Positions 51,306 through 60,864 of a stretch of 64,000 bases of DNA are shown here, in pieces (position 1 is the stretch's first letter; every line of letters starts with the position of its first letter). This DNA is from Parabacteroides sp. GTDB lineage: Bacteria; Bacteroidota; Bacteroidia; Bacteroidales; Tannerellaceae. Position numbers and translations under genes: made by a program. Below the pieces are notes generated by a model. It ran no database searches. It was given only the letters and a program-made list of their open reading frames with translations, and was not told the DNA's origin. The stretch is from NCBI GenBank assembly GCA_019417325.1, contig DXVO01000005.1, forward strand, positions 1 to 64,000. The letters run 5' to 3'.

Positions 51306-54300
51306 TTATCCGTTAATTTTGAAATCAATATTTTCATTCCCTTGTAAAAATTCAACCAGGTTGCGTGTTACATTCAGGCGGATATTTTGGGAGAAGAAGT
51401 TTTGTGCAATATTATGTTCACTGTCCACTACTCTAAAATATAACAGGCTTTGCCCCGGATTGTTCTTTATCAGAACAGAAAGCTCATTGACGGTTGGTTC
51501 GTCCAGATCGTGAATCGGTACTGTAATGCTTATCTTTTCAATCAAGCGGTCTTTTTCATCCTGCAATAAACGAATGGAACCAATCCGGAAGTCCAGTTCA
51601 TCTTCTTTCCAGCGGCGAGGTTCTACACGGGCATTAATAAGCAGGTACATCCCTATTTTGCAATATTTGCTGTATTCTATATAATCATTTCCGAAAAGAG
51701 CAATTTCTCCACTTCCGGTAAAATCTTCTATTTTTACTATACCATAAGGTTTTCCGTTTTTTGTCGTTCCTTCCCGGAAAGCGGTTACGATTCCTCCTAA
51801 TAATAAATCCCGGTTTCTCAGGCTCTCACGGTCGTTTATCTCAACCATGCCTGTATTGCAAACATAAGTCAGGATGATGCGATATTCGTCCAGCGGGTGG
51901 GCGGATAAATAAATGCCGACCAGTTCTTTTTCCTTATTCAGCTTTTCCAGATCGCCCCAGCGTTCGCATTGGGGAATTTCCGGTTTGGCAATAGCAACAA
52001 ACGCGTCACCACCGAACAGCGAGTTAACGGCTGTGCTTTTATCCGTCTGATATTTGTTTCCATAGCGGACCAGTACTTCCAGAAATTGTTCTCCTTTGCC
52101 ATTATCAGCAAAGAATTGTTCACGCTGGATGCCCATATCGTCGAATGCTCCGGCAAGTGCCAGCGATTCAATATTTTTCTTGTTGCAGGCAGTCAGGTTT
52201 ACCCGTTCTACAAAATCGAATATGTTGGTGTAAGGGCCATTTTTTTTGCGTTCCTCTATGATATTCATTACAGCAGATTCGCCAACACCTTTAATGGCTC
52301 CCAGGCCAAAACGGATGTTTTTGTCTTTATCTACACTGAATTTTAAAATAGACTCGTTTACGTCCGGACCGAGAACCTGGATGCCCATTGCTTTACATTC
52401 ATCCATGAATTTTGTGATGTCCACAATGTTGGATAGACTTCGGCTCAATACGGCAGCCATATATTCGGAAGGGAAATTGGCTTTCAGATAAGCTGTCTGG
52501 TAAGCAACCCAGGAATAACAAGTCGCATGGCTCTTGTTGAACGCATAGGAGGCAAACTTTTCCCAGTCAGACCATATCTTTTGCAATGTATTTTCCTTGT
52601 ATCCGTTAGCCTGTCCACCTGCCATGAATTTTGCTTTCAGGTGGTTCATCTTTTCGATAAGCTTTTTACCCATTGCTTTACGGAGGGCATCGCTTTCGCC
52701 ACGAGTGAAGTTTGCCAGCAAACGGGATAAAAGCATGACCTGTTCCTGATAGACAGTGATACCGTATGTATCTTTCAGGTATCGTTCCATTACGGGAATA
52801 TCGTATTTGATTTCCTCTTTACCTTGTTTACGGGCGATGAAGGCCGGGATGTAATCCATAGGTCCCGGACGATACAGGGCATTCATCGCTATCAGGTCTT
52901 CAAACTTGGACGGTTGGAGTTCTTTGAGGTATTTCTGCATACCGGCGGATTCAAACTGGAATGTTCCGGTTGTTTTACCATCACAGTAAAGTTTGTAAGT
53001 TGCCGGATCTTCCAGACTGATGGTGTCGATATCCAGGTCTTTTCCCGTAGTCAGCTTAATATTCTCAATAGCCTCTTTGATGATGGACAATGTTTTTAGT
53101 CCCAGGAAGTCCATCTTAATCAAGCCGGTTTCTTCGATGACAGAGCCTTCATACTGGGTTACCAGCATTTCCTCTCCGGTGTCTTTGTCTTTTGCAGTGC
53201 TGACCGGAACTACATCTGAAATGTCATACCGTCCGATGATAACCCCACAGGCATGCACACCGGTATTACGGACGTTTCCTTCCAGCATTTGTGCATATTT
53301 CAGCGTATCTCTTGCCAACGGATCGTTTCCGGTGGCCGCGGCTTTCAACTCCGGTACGTAATTAATGGCATCACCCAGTTTGAATTTCTTCATATCGGGG
53401 ATTTTGTCCGGTACCAATTTTGCCAGACGGTTTGATTCCGATAACGGTAGCTTTTGTACACGGGCAACGTCTTTAATTGCGGATTTAGTTGCCATTGTAC
53501 CATATGTGATAATATGTGCTACGCGGTCTGCCCCATATTTATCGGTTACCCAACGAAGTACCTCACCGCGTCCGTCATCATCAAAGTCCGTATCAATATC
53601 AGGGAGGGAGATACGGTCGGGATTTAAGAAACGTTCGAACAGCAAATCATATTTTATCGGGTCAATTCTGGTAATTCCCAGGCAATAAGCAACAGCCGAA
53701 CCTGCAGCCGAACCACGACCCGGACCTACCGATACGCCCAGTTCTTCACGGGCGGCGCGAATGAAGTCCTGCACGATAAGGAAGTAGCCGGGGAAACCCA
53801 TTGTTTTCATGATGTGCAGTTCGAAATTCAATCGTTCCTCCACTTCATCGGTCAGTTTGTCTCCATAGCAAATGCGGGCGCCGTCGTATGTCAGTTTTTT
53901 CAGGTAATCGGCCTCCAGTTTGATGCGGTAAAGTTTATCGTATCCACCTAATTTCTTTATTTTGGAATGGGCGTCCTCTTCACTCAGTACCACATTTCCG
54001 TTTTCATCGCGGGTAAATTCTTCGAATAAATCCTGTTCGGAGAATTTTTGCCGGTATCCTTCTTCCGTACCAAAATCTTCCGGAATAGCAAAAGTCGGCA
54101 TAATAGGACCATGGTCGATGGTATAGAATTCAACTTTTTCCGCTATCTCCACTGTGTTTCTTAGTGCTTCCGGAATGTCGGCAAAGATGACGTTCATTTC
54201 AGCCGTTGTTTTCATCCATTCCTGCTTGGTATACCGCATGCGCTTTGGGTCGTCCAGGTCTTTTCCTGTACTAAGGCAGATAAGACGGTCGTGTGCTTCC

Positions 54301-55109
54301 GCATCTTCCTCATTTACGAAATGGACATCATTCGAAGCAATCAGTTTTACATTGTGCTTATGAGCTAATTCGATAAGGACTTTGTTTACTTCCTGTTGTT
54401 TTGGGAATGTGCTGGTGTCTGCTCCCGGCTTATGTGTTTCATGCCGTTGCATTTCCAGGTAGTAATCGTCTCCAAAAAGATTTTTGAACCAAAGGATGGA
54501 AGCTTCAGCTTTGTCTATCTGACCGTTCATGATATGTTGAGGAATTTCACCTCCCAGGCAAGCAGAACAAATAATGAGGTCTTCGTGATATTTTTCGAGT
54601 AGTTCCTTATCAATACGAGGACGTCCGTAGAATCCTTCTGTCCATGATAAAGAAACCATCTTAATCAGGTTTTTATATCCATTTTCGTTTTTGGCAAGAA
54701 CAATAAGGTGCCAGCCGCTACGGTCGTTCTGTGTGGAAAGTTTGCTATGTCGTCCGAAGCGGGCACAATAGCATTCGCATCCGATGATAGGTTTGAATAT
54801 TTTCTTCTTTTCAGCTTCGATTTTTGCAGGAAGTTCGGCAAGGGTTGCTTGCTCTTCCGCAGTAAGTTCGGTTTTGCTTTTCAGGCTTTTCAACACTTTC
54901 TCATAGTCTTTGATAGCACCCAGCGGTTTGCTGTTCTTTTTAGAGACTTTATTGAAAAATTCTTTGATACCGAACATATTGCCATGGTCGGTAACAGCAA
55001 TGGCATTCATCCCGTCTTTCTGTGCTTTGTCAATCAGAGCGTCGATGGATGCCTGCCCGTCCAGTAGTGAATACTGGGTATGTACGTGTAAATGTATAAA
55101 CGGTTCCAT
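51306..55109 (-). CDS. dnaE: DNA polymerase III alpha subunit
   Basis: A 1267-residue replicative polymerase. N-terminal PHP domain (HLHVHTQYSLLDGQASIDAL). Catalytic region with PDIDTDFDDDGR (metal-binding aspartates) and GRGSAAGSAVAYCLGI; thumb/fingers (YRPGPMDYIPAFI); helix-hairpin-helix; an OB-fold near the C-terminus (GKPYGIVKIEDFTGSGEIAL). The length fits the Bacteroidetes DnaE1 type, slightly longer than the E. coli protein. Housekeeping; followed by trxA 70 bp downstream. Confidence 0.97.
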   Translation of the reverse strand: MEPFIHLHVHTQYSLLDGQASIDALIDKAQKDGMNAIAVTDHGNMFGIKEFFNKVSKKNSKPLGAIKDYEKVLKSLKSKTELTAEEQATLAELPAKIEAEKKKIFKPIIGCECYCARFGRHSKLSTQNDRSGWHLIVLAKNENGYKNLIKMVSLSWTEGFYGRPRIDKELLEKYHEDLIICSACLGGEIPQHIMNGQIDKAEASILWFKNLFGDDYYLEMQRHETHKPGADTSTFPKQQEVNKVLIELAHKHNVKLIASNDVHFVNEEDAEAHDRLICLSTGKDLDDPKRMRYTKQEWMKTTAEMNVIFADIPEALRNTVEIAEKVEFYTIDHGPIMPTFAIPEDFGTEEGYRQKFSEQDLFEEFTRDENGNVVLSEEDAHSKIKKLGGYDKLYRIKLEADYLKKLTYDGARICYGDKLTDEVEERLNFELHIMKTMGFPGYFLIVQDFIRAAREELGVSVGPGRGSAAGSAVAYCLGITRIDPIKYDLLFERFLNPDRISLPDIDTDFDDDGRGEVLRWVTDKYGADRVAHIITYGTMATKSAIKDVARVQKLPLSESNRLAKLVPDKIPDMKKFKLGDAINYVPELKAAATGNDPLARDTLKYAQMLEGNVRNTGVHACGVIIGRYDISDVVPVSTAKDKDTGEEMLVTQYEGSVIEETGLIKMDFLGLKTLSIIKEAIENIKLTTGKDLDIDTISLEDPATYKLYCDGKTTGTFQFESAGMQKYLKELQPSKFEDLIAMNALYRPGPMDYIPAFIARKQGKEEIKYDIPVMERYLKDTYGITVYQEQVMLLSRLLANFTRGESDALRKAMGKKLIEKMNHLKAKFMAGGQANGYKENTLQKIWSDWEKFASYAFNKSHATCYSWVAYQTAYLKANFPSEYMAAVLSRSLSNIVDITKFMDECKAMGIQVLGPDVNESILKFSVDKDKNIRFGLGAIKGVGESAVMNIIEERKKNGPYTNIFDFVERVNLTACNKKNIESLALAGAFDDMGIQREQFFADNGKGEQFLEVLVRYGNKYQTDKSTAVNSLFGGDAFVAIAKPEIPQCERWGDLEKLNKEKELVGIYLSAHPLDEYRIILTYVCNTGMVEINDRESLRNRDLLLGGIVTAFREGTTKNGKPYGIVKIEDFTGSGEIALFGNDYIEYSKYCKIGMYLLINARVEPRRWKEDELDFRIGSIRLLQDEKDRLIEKISITVPIHDLDEPTVNELSVLIKNNPGQSLLYFRVVDSEHNIAQNFFSQNIRLNVTRNLVEFLQGNENIDFKING

Positions 55110-55200
55110 ATGATAAAAATCGCGTTCAATTCAGCCTATAAAGATACATCTTATTTCACAAAAAACTTCTTTGAATTGCCATAATACAGATGAAAAAGTA

Positions 55201-55208
55201 TATCTTTG
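55201..55208 (+). promoter_or_regulatory. -7 promoter element for the 55235 gene
   Basis: TATCTTTG, 27 bp upstream of the chosen ATG. It lies within the longer alternative frame starting at 55190, which makes that start unlikely. Confidence 0.58.
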
Positions 55209-55234
55209 CCTTTGTAATCAGAAAGAAAGCCGTT

Positions 55235-55867
55235 ATGAAAAGAATAAGTTTAATTGTGTGCTTAGTGATGTTGACTGCCTTCTCTGCGATGGCGCAGGTT
55301 TCGTTTGGTGTCCGTGCGGGAGGGGCTTATTCGTCTATGGTGCAAAAAGTGGATGGTTCCATTTGTTCCGGTGCGCGGTTTGGTTTTAGTGTAGCCGGTA
55401 TTTCTGATATACATTTATATAAAGGCCTGTCTTTGCGCCCGGAACTTGCTTTTACTAACCAGGGTGGTTCTTTCTTGTCGAATTATGATGTTTCCGGAGC
55501 TAAAAACGCATTTAACAAATGTAATTATTATTCGATTCAGGTTCCGGTTAATCTGGCTTATACTTTTAATATAGACGGCGTTTATTTGGGCGTGTTTGTT
55601 GGGCCTGTCCTGGATTTTGCTTTATTCGGAAAAATGAAGACCGAAAATCAAAATGTGGATATTCATTTCGGAAAAACAGAAAAGACGGACCTGAAGTCTT
55701 TTGATTTAGGGGTGGATGTCGGTCTGATGGTTGAATATCGCAAGTTTTTCTTCTCTGTTACTGCCATATGCGGAACGTTGGACCGTTTGTCCAAAAGAAC
55801 TGGTGGGGAATCTCCTCTTTATCAGAATAATGTAACCTTCTCATTGGGTTATATGTTCCGTCGCTGA
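55235..55867 (+). CDS. small outer-membrane beta-barrel protein (porin-family, OmpX/PorT-like)
   Basis: About 210 residues with signal peptide MKRISLIVCLVMLTAFSAMA followed by a typical 8-strand-type barrel (VSFGVRAGGAYSSMVQKV; LRPELAFTNQGG; FSLGYMFRR at the end), as in the PF13568/PF13505 barrel families of Bacteroidetes. No ligand can be inferred. Single-gene unit with its own -7 box, upstream of the ribosomal-protein operon. Confidence 0.82.
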   Translation: MKRISLIVCLVMLTAFSAMAQVSFGVRAGGAYSSMVQKVDGSICSGARFGFSVAGISDIHLYKGLSLRPELAFTNQGGSFLSNYDVSGAKNAFNKCNYYSIQVPVNLAYTFNIDGVYLGVFVGPVLDFALFGKMKTENQNVDIHFGKTEKTDLKSFDLGVDVGLMVEYRKFFFSVTAICGTLDRLSKRTGGESPLYQNNVTFSLGYMFRR

Positions 55868-55999
55868 TTATAGTATACGGCAATCTTTTTCATAAAGGAT
55901 TATTTCCTGAAAAATCTCTTTTTGTGGAAGTTGTAGCTTCCTGTTTAAAACTCCATCCTTTACTTCTTCTCGTTGTGATAGAAAAAGATAGCGAAAAGT

Positions 56000-56029
56000 T
56001 TTGTATTTCCCGGAAAAGCCGTACCTTTG
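56000..56029 (+). promoter_or_regulatory. promoter of the rplM-rpsI-rpsB-tsf operon
   Basis: TTTG at 56000-56003, an 18-nt spacer and TACCTTTG at 56022-56029. Transcription should begin near 56036, giving a leader of about 130 nt. Confidence 0.7.
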
Positions 56030-56035
56030 CAAGCC

Positions 56036-56165
56036 GAATATTATCAAAATTGTACTAAGAGTTTAGTTCTTAGCATGTTATTACGTCTATAGTGTCCGTA
56101 GTAATAATAAGGCTAAAACTGAACGCTTGTTTTTTAGAGTTATTAATTAATTAATTTTTAAAGCA
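56036..56165 (+). promoter_or_regulatory. structured 5' leader of rplM, possible autoregulatory site
   Basis: The leader can form CTAAGA-n7-TCTTAG (56055-56073) followed by TTATTAC-n16-GTAATAA (56078-56107). Ribosomal-protein operons are often controlled by binding of their own product to such leaders; L13 would be the natural candidate. This is structure seen by eye, without covariation support. Confidence 0.4.
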
Positions 56166-56621
56166 GTGGATACTTTAAGTTTTAAGACCATTTCTGCAAA
56201 CAAAGCAACTGTAAACAAAGAGTGGGTCATTGTTGACGCCGAAGGACAGACTTTGGGACGCCTTTGTGCAAAAGTAGCGAAACTTTTGCGCGGTAAGTAC
56301 AAACCCAATTTTACCCCGCACGTTGATTGTGGTGATAATGTGATCATTATCAATGCAGATAAAATCGTTCTGACTGGTAATAAGTGGAACGATCGTGTTT
56401 ATTTGAGATATACCGGTTATCCCGGTGGTCAGATTGCCTATACACCGGCAGACCTGATGAGTAAAGGTGCAAGTCATTTGTTCCGTAAAGTAGTAAAGGG
56501 TATGCTCCCTAAAAATCGTCTGGGCGCTAAGTTACTGGCTAACTTATATGTATATGCGGGAACTGAGCACAAACACGAAGCTCAACAACCTAAATCAATT
56601 GATATAAACTCACTTAAATAA
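56166..56621 (+). CDS. rplM: 50S ribosomal protein L13 (uL13)
   Basis: A 151-residue protein with the L13 pattern WVIVDAEGQTLGRLCAKVAK and VDCGDNVIIINADKIVLTG. It begins with GTG at 56166; no in-frame ATG fits the family N-terminus. First gene of rplM-rpsI-rpsB-tsf, with rpsI starting 5 bp downstream. Confidence 0.97.
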   Translation: MDTLSFKTISANKATVNKEWVIVDAEGQTLGRLCAKVAKLLRGKYKPNFTPHVDCGDNVIIINADKIVLTGNKWNDRVYLRYTGYPGGQIAYTPADLMSKGASHLFRKVVKGMLPKNRLGAKLLANLYVYAGTEHKHEAQQPKSIDINSLK

Positions 56622-56626
56622 TAACG

Positions 56627-57013
56627 ATGGAAGTAGTAAATGCAATAGGAAGACGTAAAGCAGCAGTTGCTCGCGTGTTCGTAAGCGAAGGAACGGGAAA
56701 GATAACTATCAATAAACGTGATCTTGCAAATTACTTTCCTTCTTCAATTCTTCAGTTCATTGTTAAGCAACCGCTTTCAAAATTAAACGTTGCTGAACAA
56801 TATGACATCAAAATCAACCTTGTAGGTGGTGGTTTTAAAGGTCAGTCTGAAGCAGCTCGTTTGGCAATCTCACGTGCATTGATTAAGATCAATCCGGAAG
56901 ATAAACCAGCCTTGAGAGCAGAAGGTTTTGTAACTCGTGATCCGCGTGCCGTTGAACGTAAGAAACCGGGACAACCGAAAGCTCGTAAGAGATTCCAGTT
57001 CAGCAAACGTTAA
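56627..57013 (+). CDS. rpsI: 30S ribosomal protein S9 (uS9)
   Basis: A 128-residue protein starting MEVVNAIGRRKAAVARVFV and ending with the S9 signature RKKPGQPKARKRFQFSKR, whose terminal KR reaches the ribosomal P site. Directly follows rplM, as in most bacteria. Confidence 0.98.
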   Translation: MEVVNAIGRRKAAVARVFVSEGTGKITINKRDLANYFPSSILQFIVKQPLSKLNVAEQYDIKINLVGGGFKGQSEAARLAISRALIKINPEDKPALRAEGFVTRDPRAVERKKPGQPKARKRFQFSKR

Positions 57014-57150
57014 TGTTATTTGTGAGTTTCTTACAAGGACAAAGCGTTTAGTATCTAAATTATCGGGATTCTTTTTACATGCTGACATGCGGGAAGACTA
57101 CCTGATGATTGAGTTAAACAAAGAAAGTAAACGATTTTAAAAAGAAAAAA

Positions 57151-57996
57151 ATGTCAAGAGTTAATTTTGATCAGTTATTAGAAGCTGGTGTACACTTCGG
57201 ACACTTAAAGAGAAAGTGGAATCCTGCTATGGCTCCTTATATCTTCATGGAGCGCAATGGTATTCATATCATTGATTTATATAAAACAGTTGCTAAAGTA
57301 GACGAAGCAGCAGAAGTAATGAAAAACCTGGCTAAACAGGGTAAGAAAGTACTTTTCGTTGCTACTAAAAAACAAGCAAAACAAGTTGTCGCTGATAAGG
57401 CTTCTTCTGTAGGTATGCCTTACGTTATCGAACGCTGGCCGGGTGGTATGTTGACTAACTTCCCGACTATCCGTAAAGCCATCAAAAAGATGACTACTAT
57501 CGATAAGATGACAAAAGATGGTACATTTGATAATCTTTCTAAGAGAGAAAAACTTCAGATAACTCGTCAACGTGCAAAATTGGAAAAGACTTTAGGCTCT
57601 ATCGTAGACCTGACTCGTCTGCCGTCTGCTTTGTTCGTTGTTGACGTAATGAAAGAACATATCGCAGTTCGTGAAGCAAATCGTCTGGGTATCCCCGTAT
57701 TTGGCATGGTTGATACTAACTCGGATCCGAATAACATCGACTACGTAATTCCGGCTAATGATGACGCTACAAAATCTGTAGAAGTTATCTTGGGCGCTAT
57801 CTGCGAAGCTATGAACGAAGGTCTGCAGGAACGTAAAGCTGAAAAAATCGATACGGAAGCTGCGGGCGAAGGTGATGCTCCTAAAAGAGAACGCAAAGCT
57901 AAAGCTGCTGTAAAGAAAGAACGTACTAAGAAAGAAGATGATGAAGCGTTGAACGCAAACATCGCCGACAAGTACGCGAAAGATGTAGAAGAATAA
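57151..57996 (+). CDS. rpsB: 30S ribosomal protein S2 (uS2)
   Basis: A 281-residue protein with the S2 signatures (LLEAGVHFGHLKRKWNPAMA; PYVIERWPGGMLTNF; DTNSDPNNIDYVIPANDDA). The ~45 C-terminal residues are a charged K/E/A-rich extension longer than in E. coli. The 137-bp gap after rpsI shows no promoter I can support. Confidence 0.97.
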   Translation: MSRVNFDQLLEAGVHFGHLKRKWNPAMAPYIFMERNGIHIIDLYKTVAKVDEAAEVMKNLAKQGKKVLFVATKKQAKQVVADKASSVGMPYVIERWPGGMLTNFPTIRKAIKKMTTIDKMTKDGTFDNLSKREKLQITRQRAKLEKTLGSIVDLTRLPSALFVVDVMKEHIAVREANRLGIPVFGMVDTNSDPNNIDYVIPANDDATKSVEVILGAICEAMNEGLQERKAEKIDTEAAGEGDAPKRERKAKAAVKKERTKKEDDEALNANIADKYAKDVEE

Positions 57997-58000
57997 TTTA

Positions 58001-58112
58001 ATTGACAGTTGATAGTTGACAATTGACAATTAAAAAATAACGATAATGGGCAATTGGCTTTTGACGGTTAAGTTCTTGTCAATTGTCAGTTGTCCATTGT
58101 TAATTTAGAATA
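58001..58112. repeat. dispersed palindromic repeat, copy D (degenerate)
   Basis: Left arm 58001-58032 (GATAGTTGACAATTGACAAT) and right arm ~58077-58106 (GTCAATTGTCAGTTGTCC) form an imperfect hairpin. The loop segment TTGGCTTTTGACGGTT resembles the loop stem of copy A. It fills most of the 143-bp gap between rpsB and tsf without interrupting the operon. Confidence 0.6.
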
Positions 58113-58139
58113 GTATAAACTCAATAAATAAATAAGATT

Positions 58140-58967
58140 ATGGCAGTTACAATGGCTGATATTTCTCACTTGCGTAAAATGAGCGGTGCAGGAATGATGG
58201 ATTGCAAGAAGGCTTTGGAAGAAGCTAATGGTGATTTTGACAAGGCAATGGAAATTATCCGTAAAAAAGGACAGGCTGTTGCCGCAAAACGTTCTGATCG
58301 TGAAGCTTCTGAAGGTTGTGTATTGGCAACTGAAAAGAATGGATTCGCAGCAGTTGTTGCTTTGAAGTGCGAAACTGACTTCGTTGCAAAGAATGCTGAT
58401 TTCGTTGCTTTAACTCAGGAAATTCTGGATATAGCAATGGCTCAGAAACCGGCTTCTAAAGAAGATTTGCTGGCTACTGCAATGGCTGACGGACGTTCTA
58501 TCCAGGAACATATCACTGACCGTTCTGGTATCACTGGTGAGAAGATGGAATTAGGTGCTTACGAATTTGTTAATGGCGAATTGACAGTTTCTTATATCCA
58601 CCCGGGTAACAAATTGGCTACAGTTGTTGCTTTCAACCAGGCTGATGTTGAACACCAAATGGCTCGCGACATTGCTATGCAGGTTGCTGCTATGAACCCT
58701 GTTTCTGTTCGTCCGGAAGAAGTTCCGCAAAACATTATCGATCAGGAATTGGAAATTGCAAAGGATAAGGCTCGTCAAGCTGGTAAGCCTGAAAATCTGT
58801 TGGATCGTATCGCTCAGGGCGCTCTGCAGAAATATTACAAAGAAAACACTTTGTTGCAGCAAGAATTTGTTAAAGATGCAAAACTGACTATCGAACAATA
58901 TTTGCACTCTGCAAATAAGGAGCTGACTGTAGTTGCTTTCAAACGTGTTACATTGAACGTAGACTAA
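58140..58967 (+). CDS. tsf: elongation factor Ts
   Basis: A 275-residue guanine-nucleotide exchange factor for EF-Tu. N-terminal UBA-like domain with the signature LRKMSGAGMMDCKKALEEAN, core segment EGCVLATEKNGFAAVVALKC(ETDFVAKN), and LTVEQYLH-like ending (LTIEQYLHSANKEL). Last gene of the operon, followed by a strong terminator. Confidence 0.97.
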   Translation: MAVTMADISHLRKMSGAGMMDCKKALEEANGDFDKAMEIIRKKGQAVAAKRSDREASEGCVLATEKNGFAAVVALKCETDFVAKNADFVALTQEILDIAMAQKPASKEDLLATAMADGRSIQEHITDRSGITGEKMELGAYEFVNGELTVSYIHPGNKLATVVAFNQADVEHQMARDIAMQVAAMNPVSVRPEEVPQNIIDQELEIAKDKARQAGKPENLLDRIAQGALQKYYKENTLLQQEFVKDAKLTIEQYLHSANKELTVVAFKRVTLNVD

Positions 58968-58992
58968 TATAGTATTGTCAATAAATAAAAAA

Positions 58993-59021
58993 AGCTGCCG
59001 GATACTCCGGCGGCTTTTTTT
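58993..59021 (+). terminator. terminator of the rplM-tsf operon
   Basis: AGCTGCCGGA (58993-59002), TAC, TCCGGCGGCT (59006-59015), then a run of seven T. Confidence 0.93.
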
Positions 59022-59083
59022 ATTTAAAATCTAACTATTGTGATATAAGCCTTTAAACAAAAGACTTTTTTGAATACATCCTA

Positions 59084-59568
59084 CTAACGTCCTTGTACAT
59101 TATCTTGAAAATAAAGGATTAAATTCTCTAATGATACCGCATAGTTAGAACTCTCTATTGAATGGAAGCCTGACTTCTCTGTAAATGTACTGCAGATATG
59201 CTTAAACACCCGTATTTTACCGCTATTTCTGACAGAAAACGAACAAAATCATTTCCTACATGCTTCTTTGAAAAGCTGATTTGACTTATAATAAGGTATC
59301 AGGAGGACACGCTTTCTATCTTTCGGATTCGCAAATAAATCTATCAGGCTGTTTCTCTCGTAGTATTCTAATGGTCTTGATTCGTTGTCTGACCTGTTAT
59401 GAGTAATTATTTTACCATCAAATCTTCGTTTTGTTTCGACAAATGAGGAACAATCTCATTTTTAATTATATCTTTGTGTATAAGAAGGGAATAGGGATTG
59501 TTGTTTACTTTATACAAAAATAGTTCATCCTTAATTTCTGTATTTAATGTTAACTCTCTATCATTCAG
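59084..59568 (-). pseudogene. decayed coding sequence (frameshifts and in-frame stop), unknown family
   Basis: The 590-bp gap after tsf contains protein-like sequence on the minus strand. One frame reads from ~59568 (starting LNDRELTLNTEIKDELFLYK) to a stop at ~59410 (SKQNEDLMVK). One extra A in the AAAA run there would join it to the next frame (IITHNRSDNESRPLEYYERN, LIDLFANPKDRKRVLLIPYY), which stops at 59249 and then stays open to 59084. A competing frame (KKHVGNDFVRFLSEIAVKYG) suggests a further shift near 59290. No start codon and no recognised family. Chance AT-rich openness is the alternative. Confidence 0.35.
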
Positions 59569-59611
59569 CTACAAAAAGTTTTAATCAGTTTATTAATAAA
59601 AATTATTTCTT

Positions 59612-60679
59612 GTGAAAACCTTACTCTTTTACCTATTATTATTGCTTCCCTTTTTAGGGTGTACAAACCACAGTTCAGAAACAGTAGTATCCAAATCTAA
59701 GATGCAAGATGTTTATGAGGAAATTAAAACCCCTTATAAATATGGGTTGGTTTTAGTTCCGGAAAACCAGGGCAAAATGGTCGATAGTCCCAGTATATTC
59801 TGGCATGAGGATTCATGGTATATGATTTATATCGTTTATGATGGTCATGGGTATGAAACATGGATAGCACAAAGTGATGATTTATTAAACTGGATGACAC
59901 AAGGTAAAATCATGTCTTTTACCGAAAATACCTGGGATGCCAATCAGAAAGCAGGATATGTCGCCTTACAGGATTATACATGGGGTGGTAGCTATGAGGT
60001 TGAGAAATATGATGATAAATACTGGATGTCGTACTTGGGGGGAGCAAGCGAAGGCTATGAGGCCGGTATTCTCGGTATAGGAATGGCTTACACTGATAGC
60101 CTTACATCCGTAAAAGAATGGAAGTCCCTGCCACGCCCTGTCATGTTGCCTGAAGATGAAGATGCACGTTGGTATGACAATATGACTATCTATAAAAGCA
60201 CAGTTATTCATGACAAGAATAAGGCCTTAGGTCATCCTTTTGTGATGTACTATAACGCTAAAAGTATTGAAGCACATAATGCTGAACGTATTGCTATGGC
60301 TGTTTCTGACGATATGGAACACTGGACACGATACGGTAAAGAACCTGCCATAGACCATAATACAGGTATTACGGGTGATGCATTCATCACCCGCATGGAT
60401 GATATTTGGGTAATGTTCTACTTCGGTGCTTTCTGGAAGCCGGGAGCTTTTGAGCGCTTTGCTTGTTCCTATGATCTTAAGAACTGGACAGTATGGGAAG
60501 GTGATGATTTAATTAGCTCGTCAGAATCATATGATAGTAGATTTGCTCATAAGCCATTTGTCATCAAACATAATAACATCGTATATCATTTTTATTGTGC
60601 AGTAGACAGTAACGATAATCGTGGTATTGCTCTCGCGACATCTAAGGATATAGGTAAAAGCCCTTTGTTATTTAAATAG
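59612..60679 (+). CDS. glycoside-hydrolase-like lipoprotein, five-bladed propeller (GH43/GH32/GH130 superfamily)
   Basis: A 355-residue lipoprotein starting with GTG (signal ending LLPFLGCTNHSSE). Repeated blades of the kind seen in GH43, GH32 and GH130 enzymes: MVDSPSIFWHEDSWYMIYIV with an early Asp, AQSDDLLNWM, VSDDMEHWTRYG, and SYDLKNWTVWEGD. The exact family and the catalytic acid cannot be fixed by eye, and no sugar-transport genes are adjacent, so substrate is unknown. A -7 box TATCTTTG lies at 59469-59476, leaving a long leader. Confidence 0.72.
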   Translation: MKTLLFYLLLLLPFLGCTNHSSETVVSKSKMQDVYEEIKTPYKYGLVLVPENQGKMVDSPSIFWHEDSWYMIYIVYDGHGYETWIAQSDDLLNWMTQGKIMSFTENTWDANQKAGYVALQDYTWGGSYEVEKYDDKYWMSYLGGASEGYEAGILGIGMAYTDSLTSVKEWKSLPRPVMLPEDEDARWYDNMTIYKSTVIHDKNKALGHPFVMYYNAKSIEAHNAERIAMAVSDDMEHWTRYGKEPAIDHNTGITGDAFITRMDDIWVMFYFGAFWKPGAFERFACSYDLKNWTVWEGDDLISSSESYDSRFAHKPFVIKHNNIVYHFYCAVDSNDNRGIALATSKDIGKSPLLFK

Positions 60680-60774
60680 AGCTTCTTTGTTTTTGTTAAA
60701 TTCTATTTATTGTTAACTCATTTCAAATAATCGCATAGTTTTTAGCTACTGCCTGCGTTGTTGTATTTTGTCCG

Positions 60775-60864
60775 TCAGCCGTTCTGCTTTGGTATTCCAA
60801 AGTTCAGGCCGACGGTCATTTTATAACTGAATTGACTGATAGTTCCGTCTACTTTATTTAAAAT
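60775..60864 (-). pseudogene. 3' remnant of an outer-membrane beta-barrel gene
   Basis: Downstream of, and in a different frame from, the 60858-61424 gene, the minus strand reads ILNKVDGTISQFSYKMTVGL then NFGIPKQNG and a stop at 60775. This has the look of a barrel C-terminus (alternating strand, then GLNFGIP). The open stretch is about 33 codons, bounded upstream by a stop, with no start. Probably the tail of a second barrel gene whose 5' part was deleted, or a frameshifted extension of its neighbour. Confidence 0.45.

Noticed and set aside
55171..55389. 72-codon ORF overlapping the beta-barrel gene
   Set aside because: It lies in a different frame, has no domain, and is fully overlapped by the barrel gene with its signal peptide.
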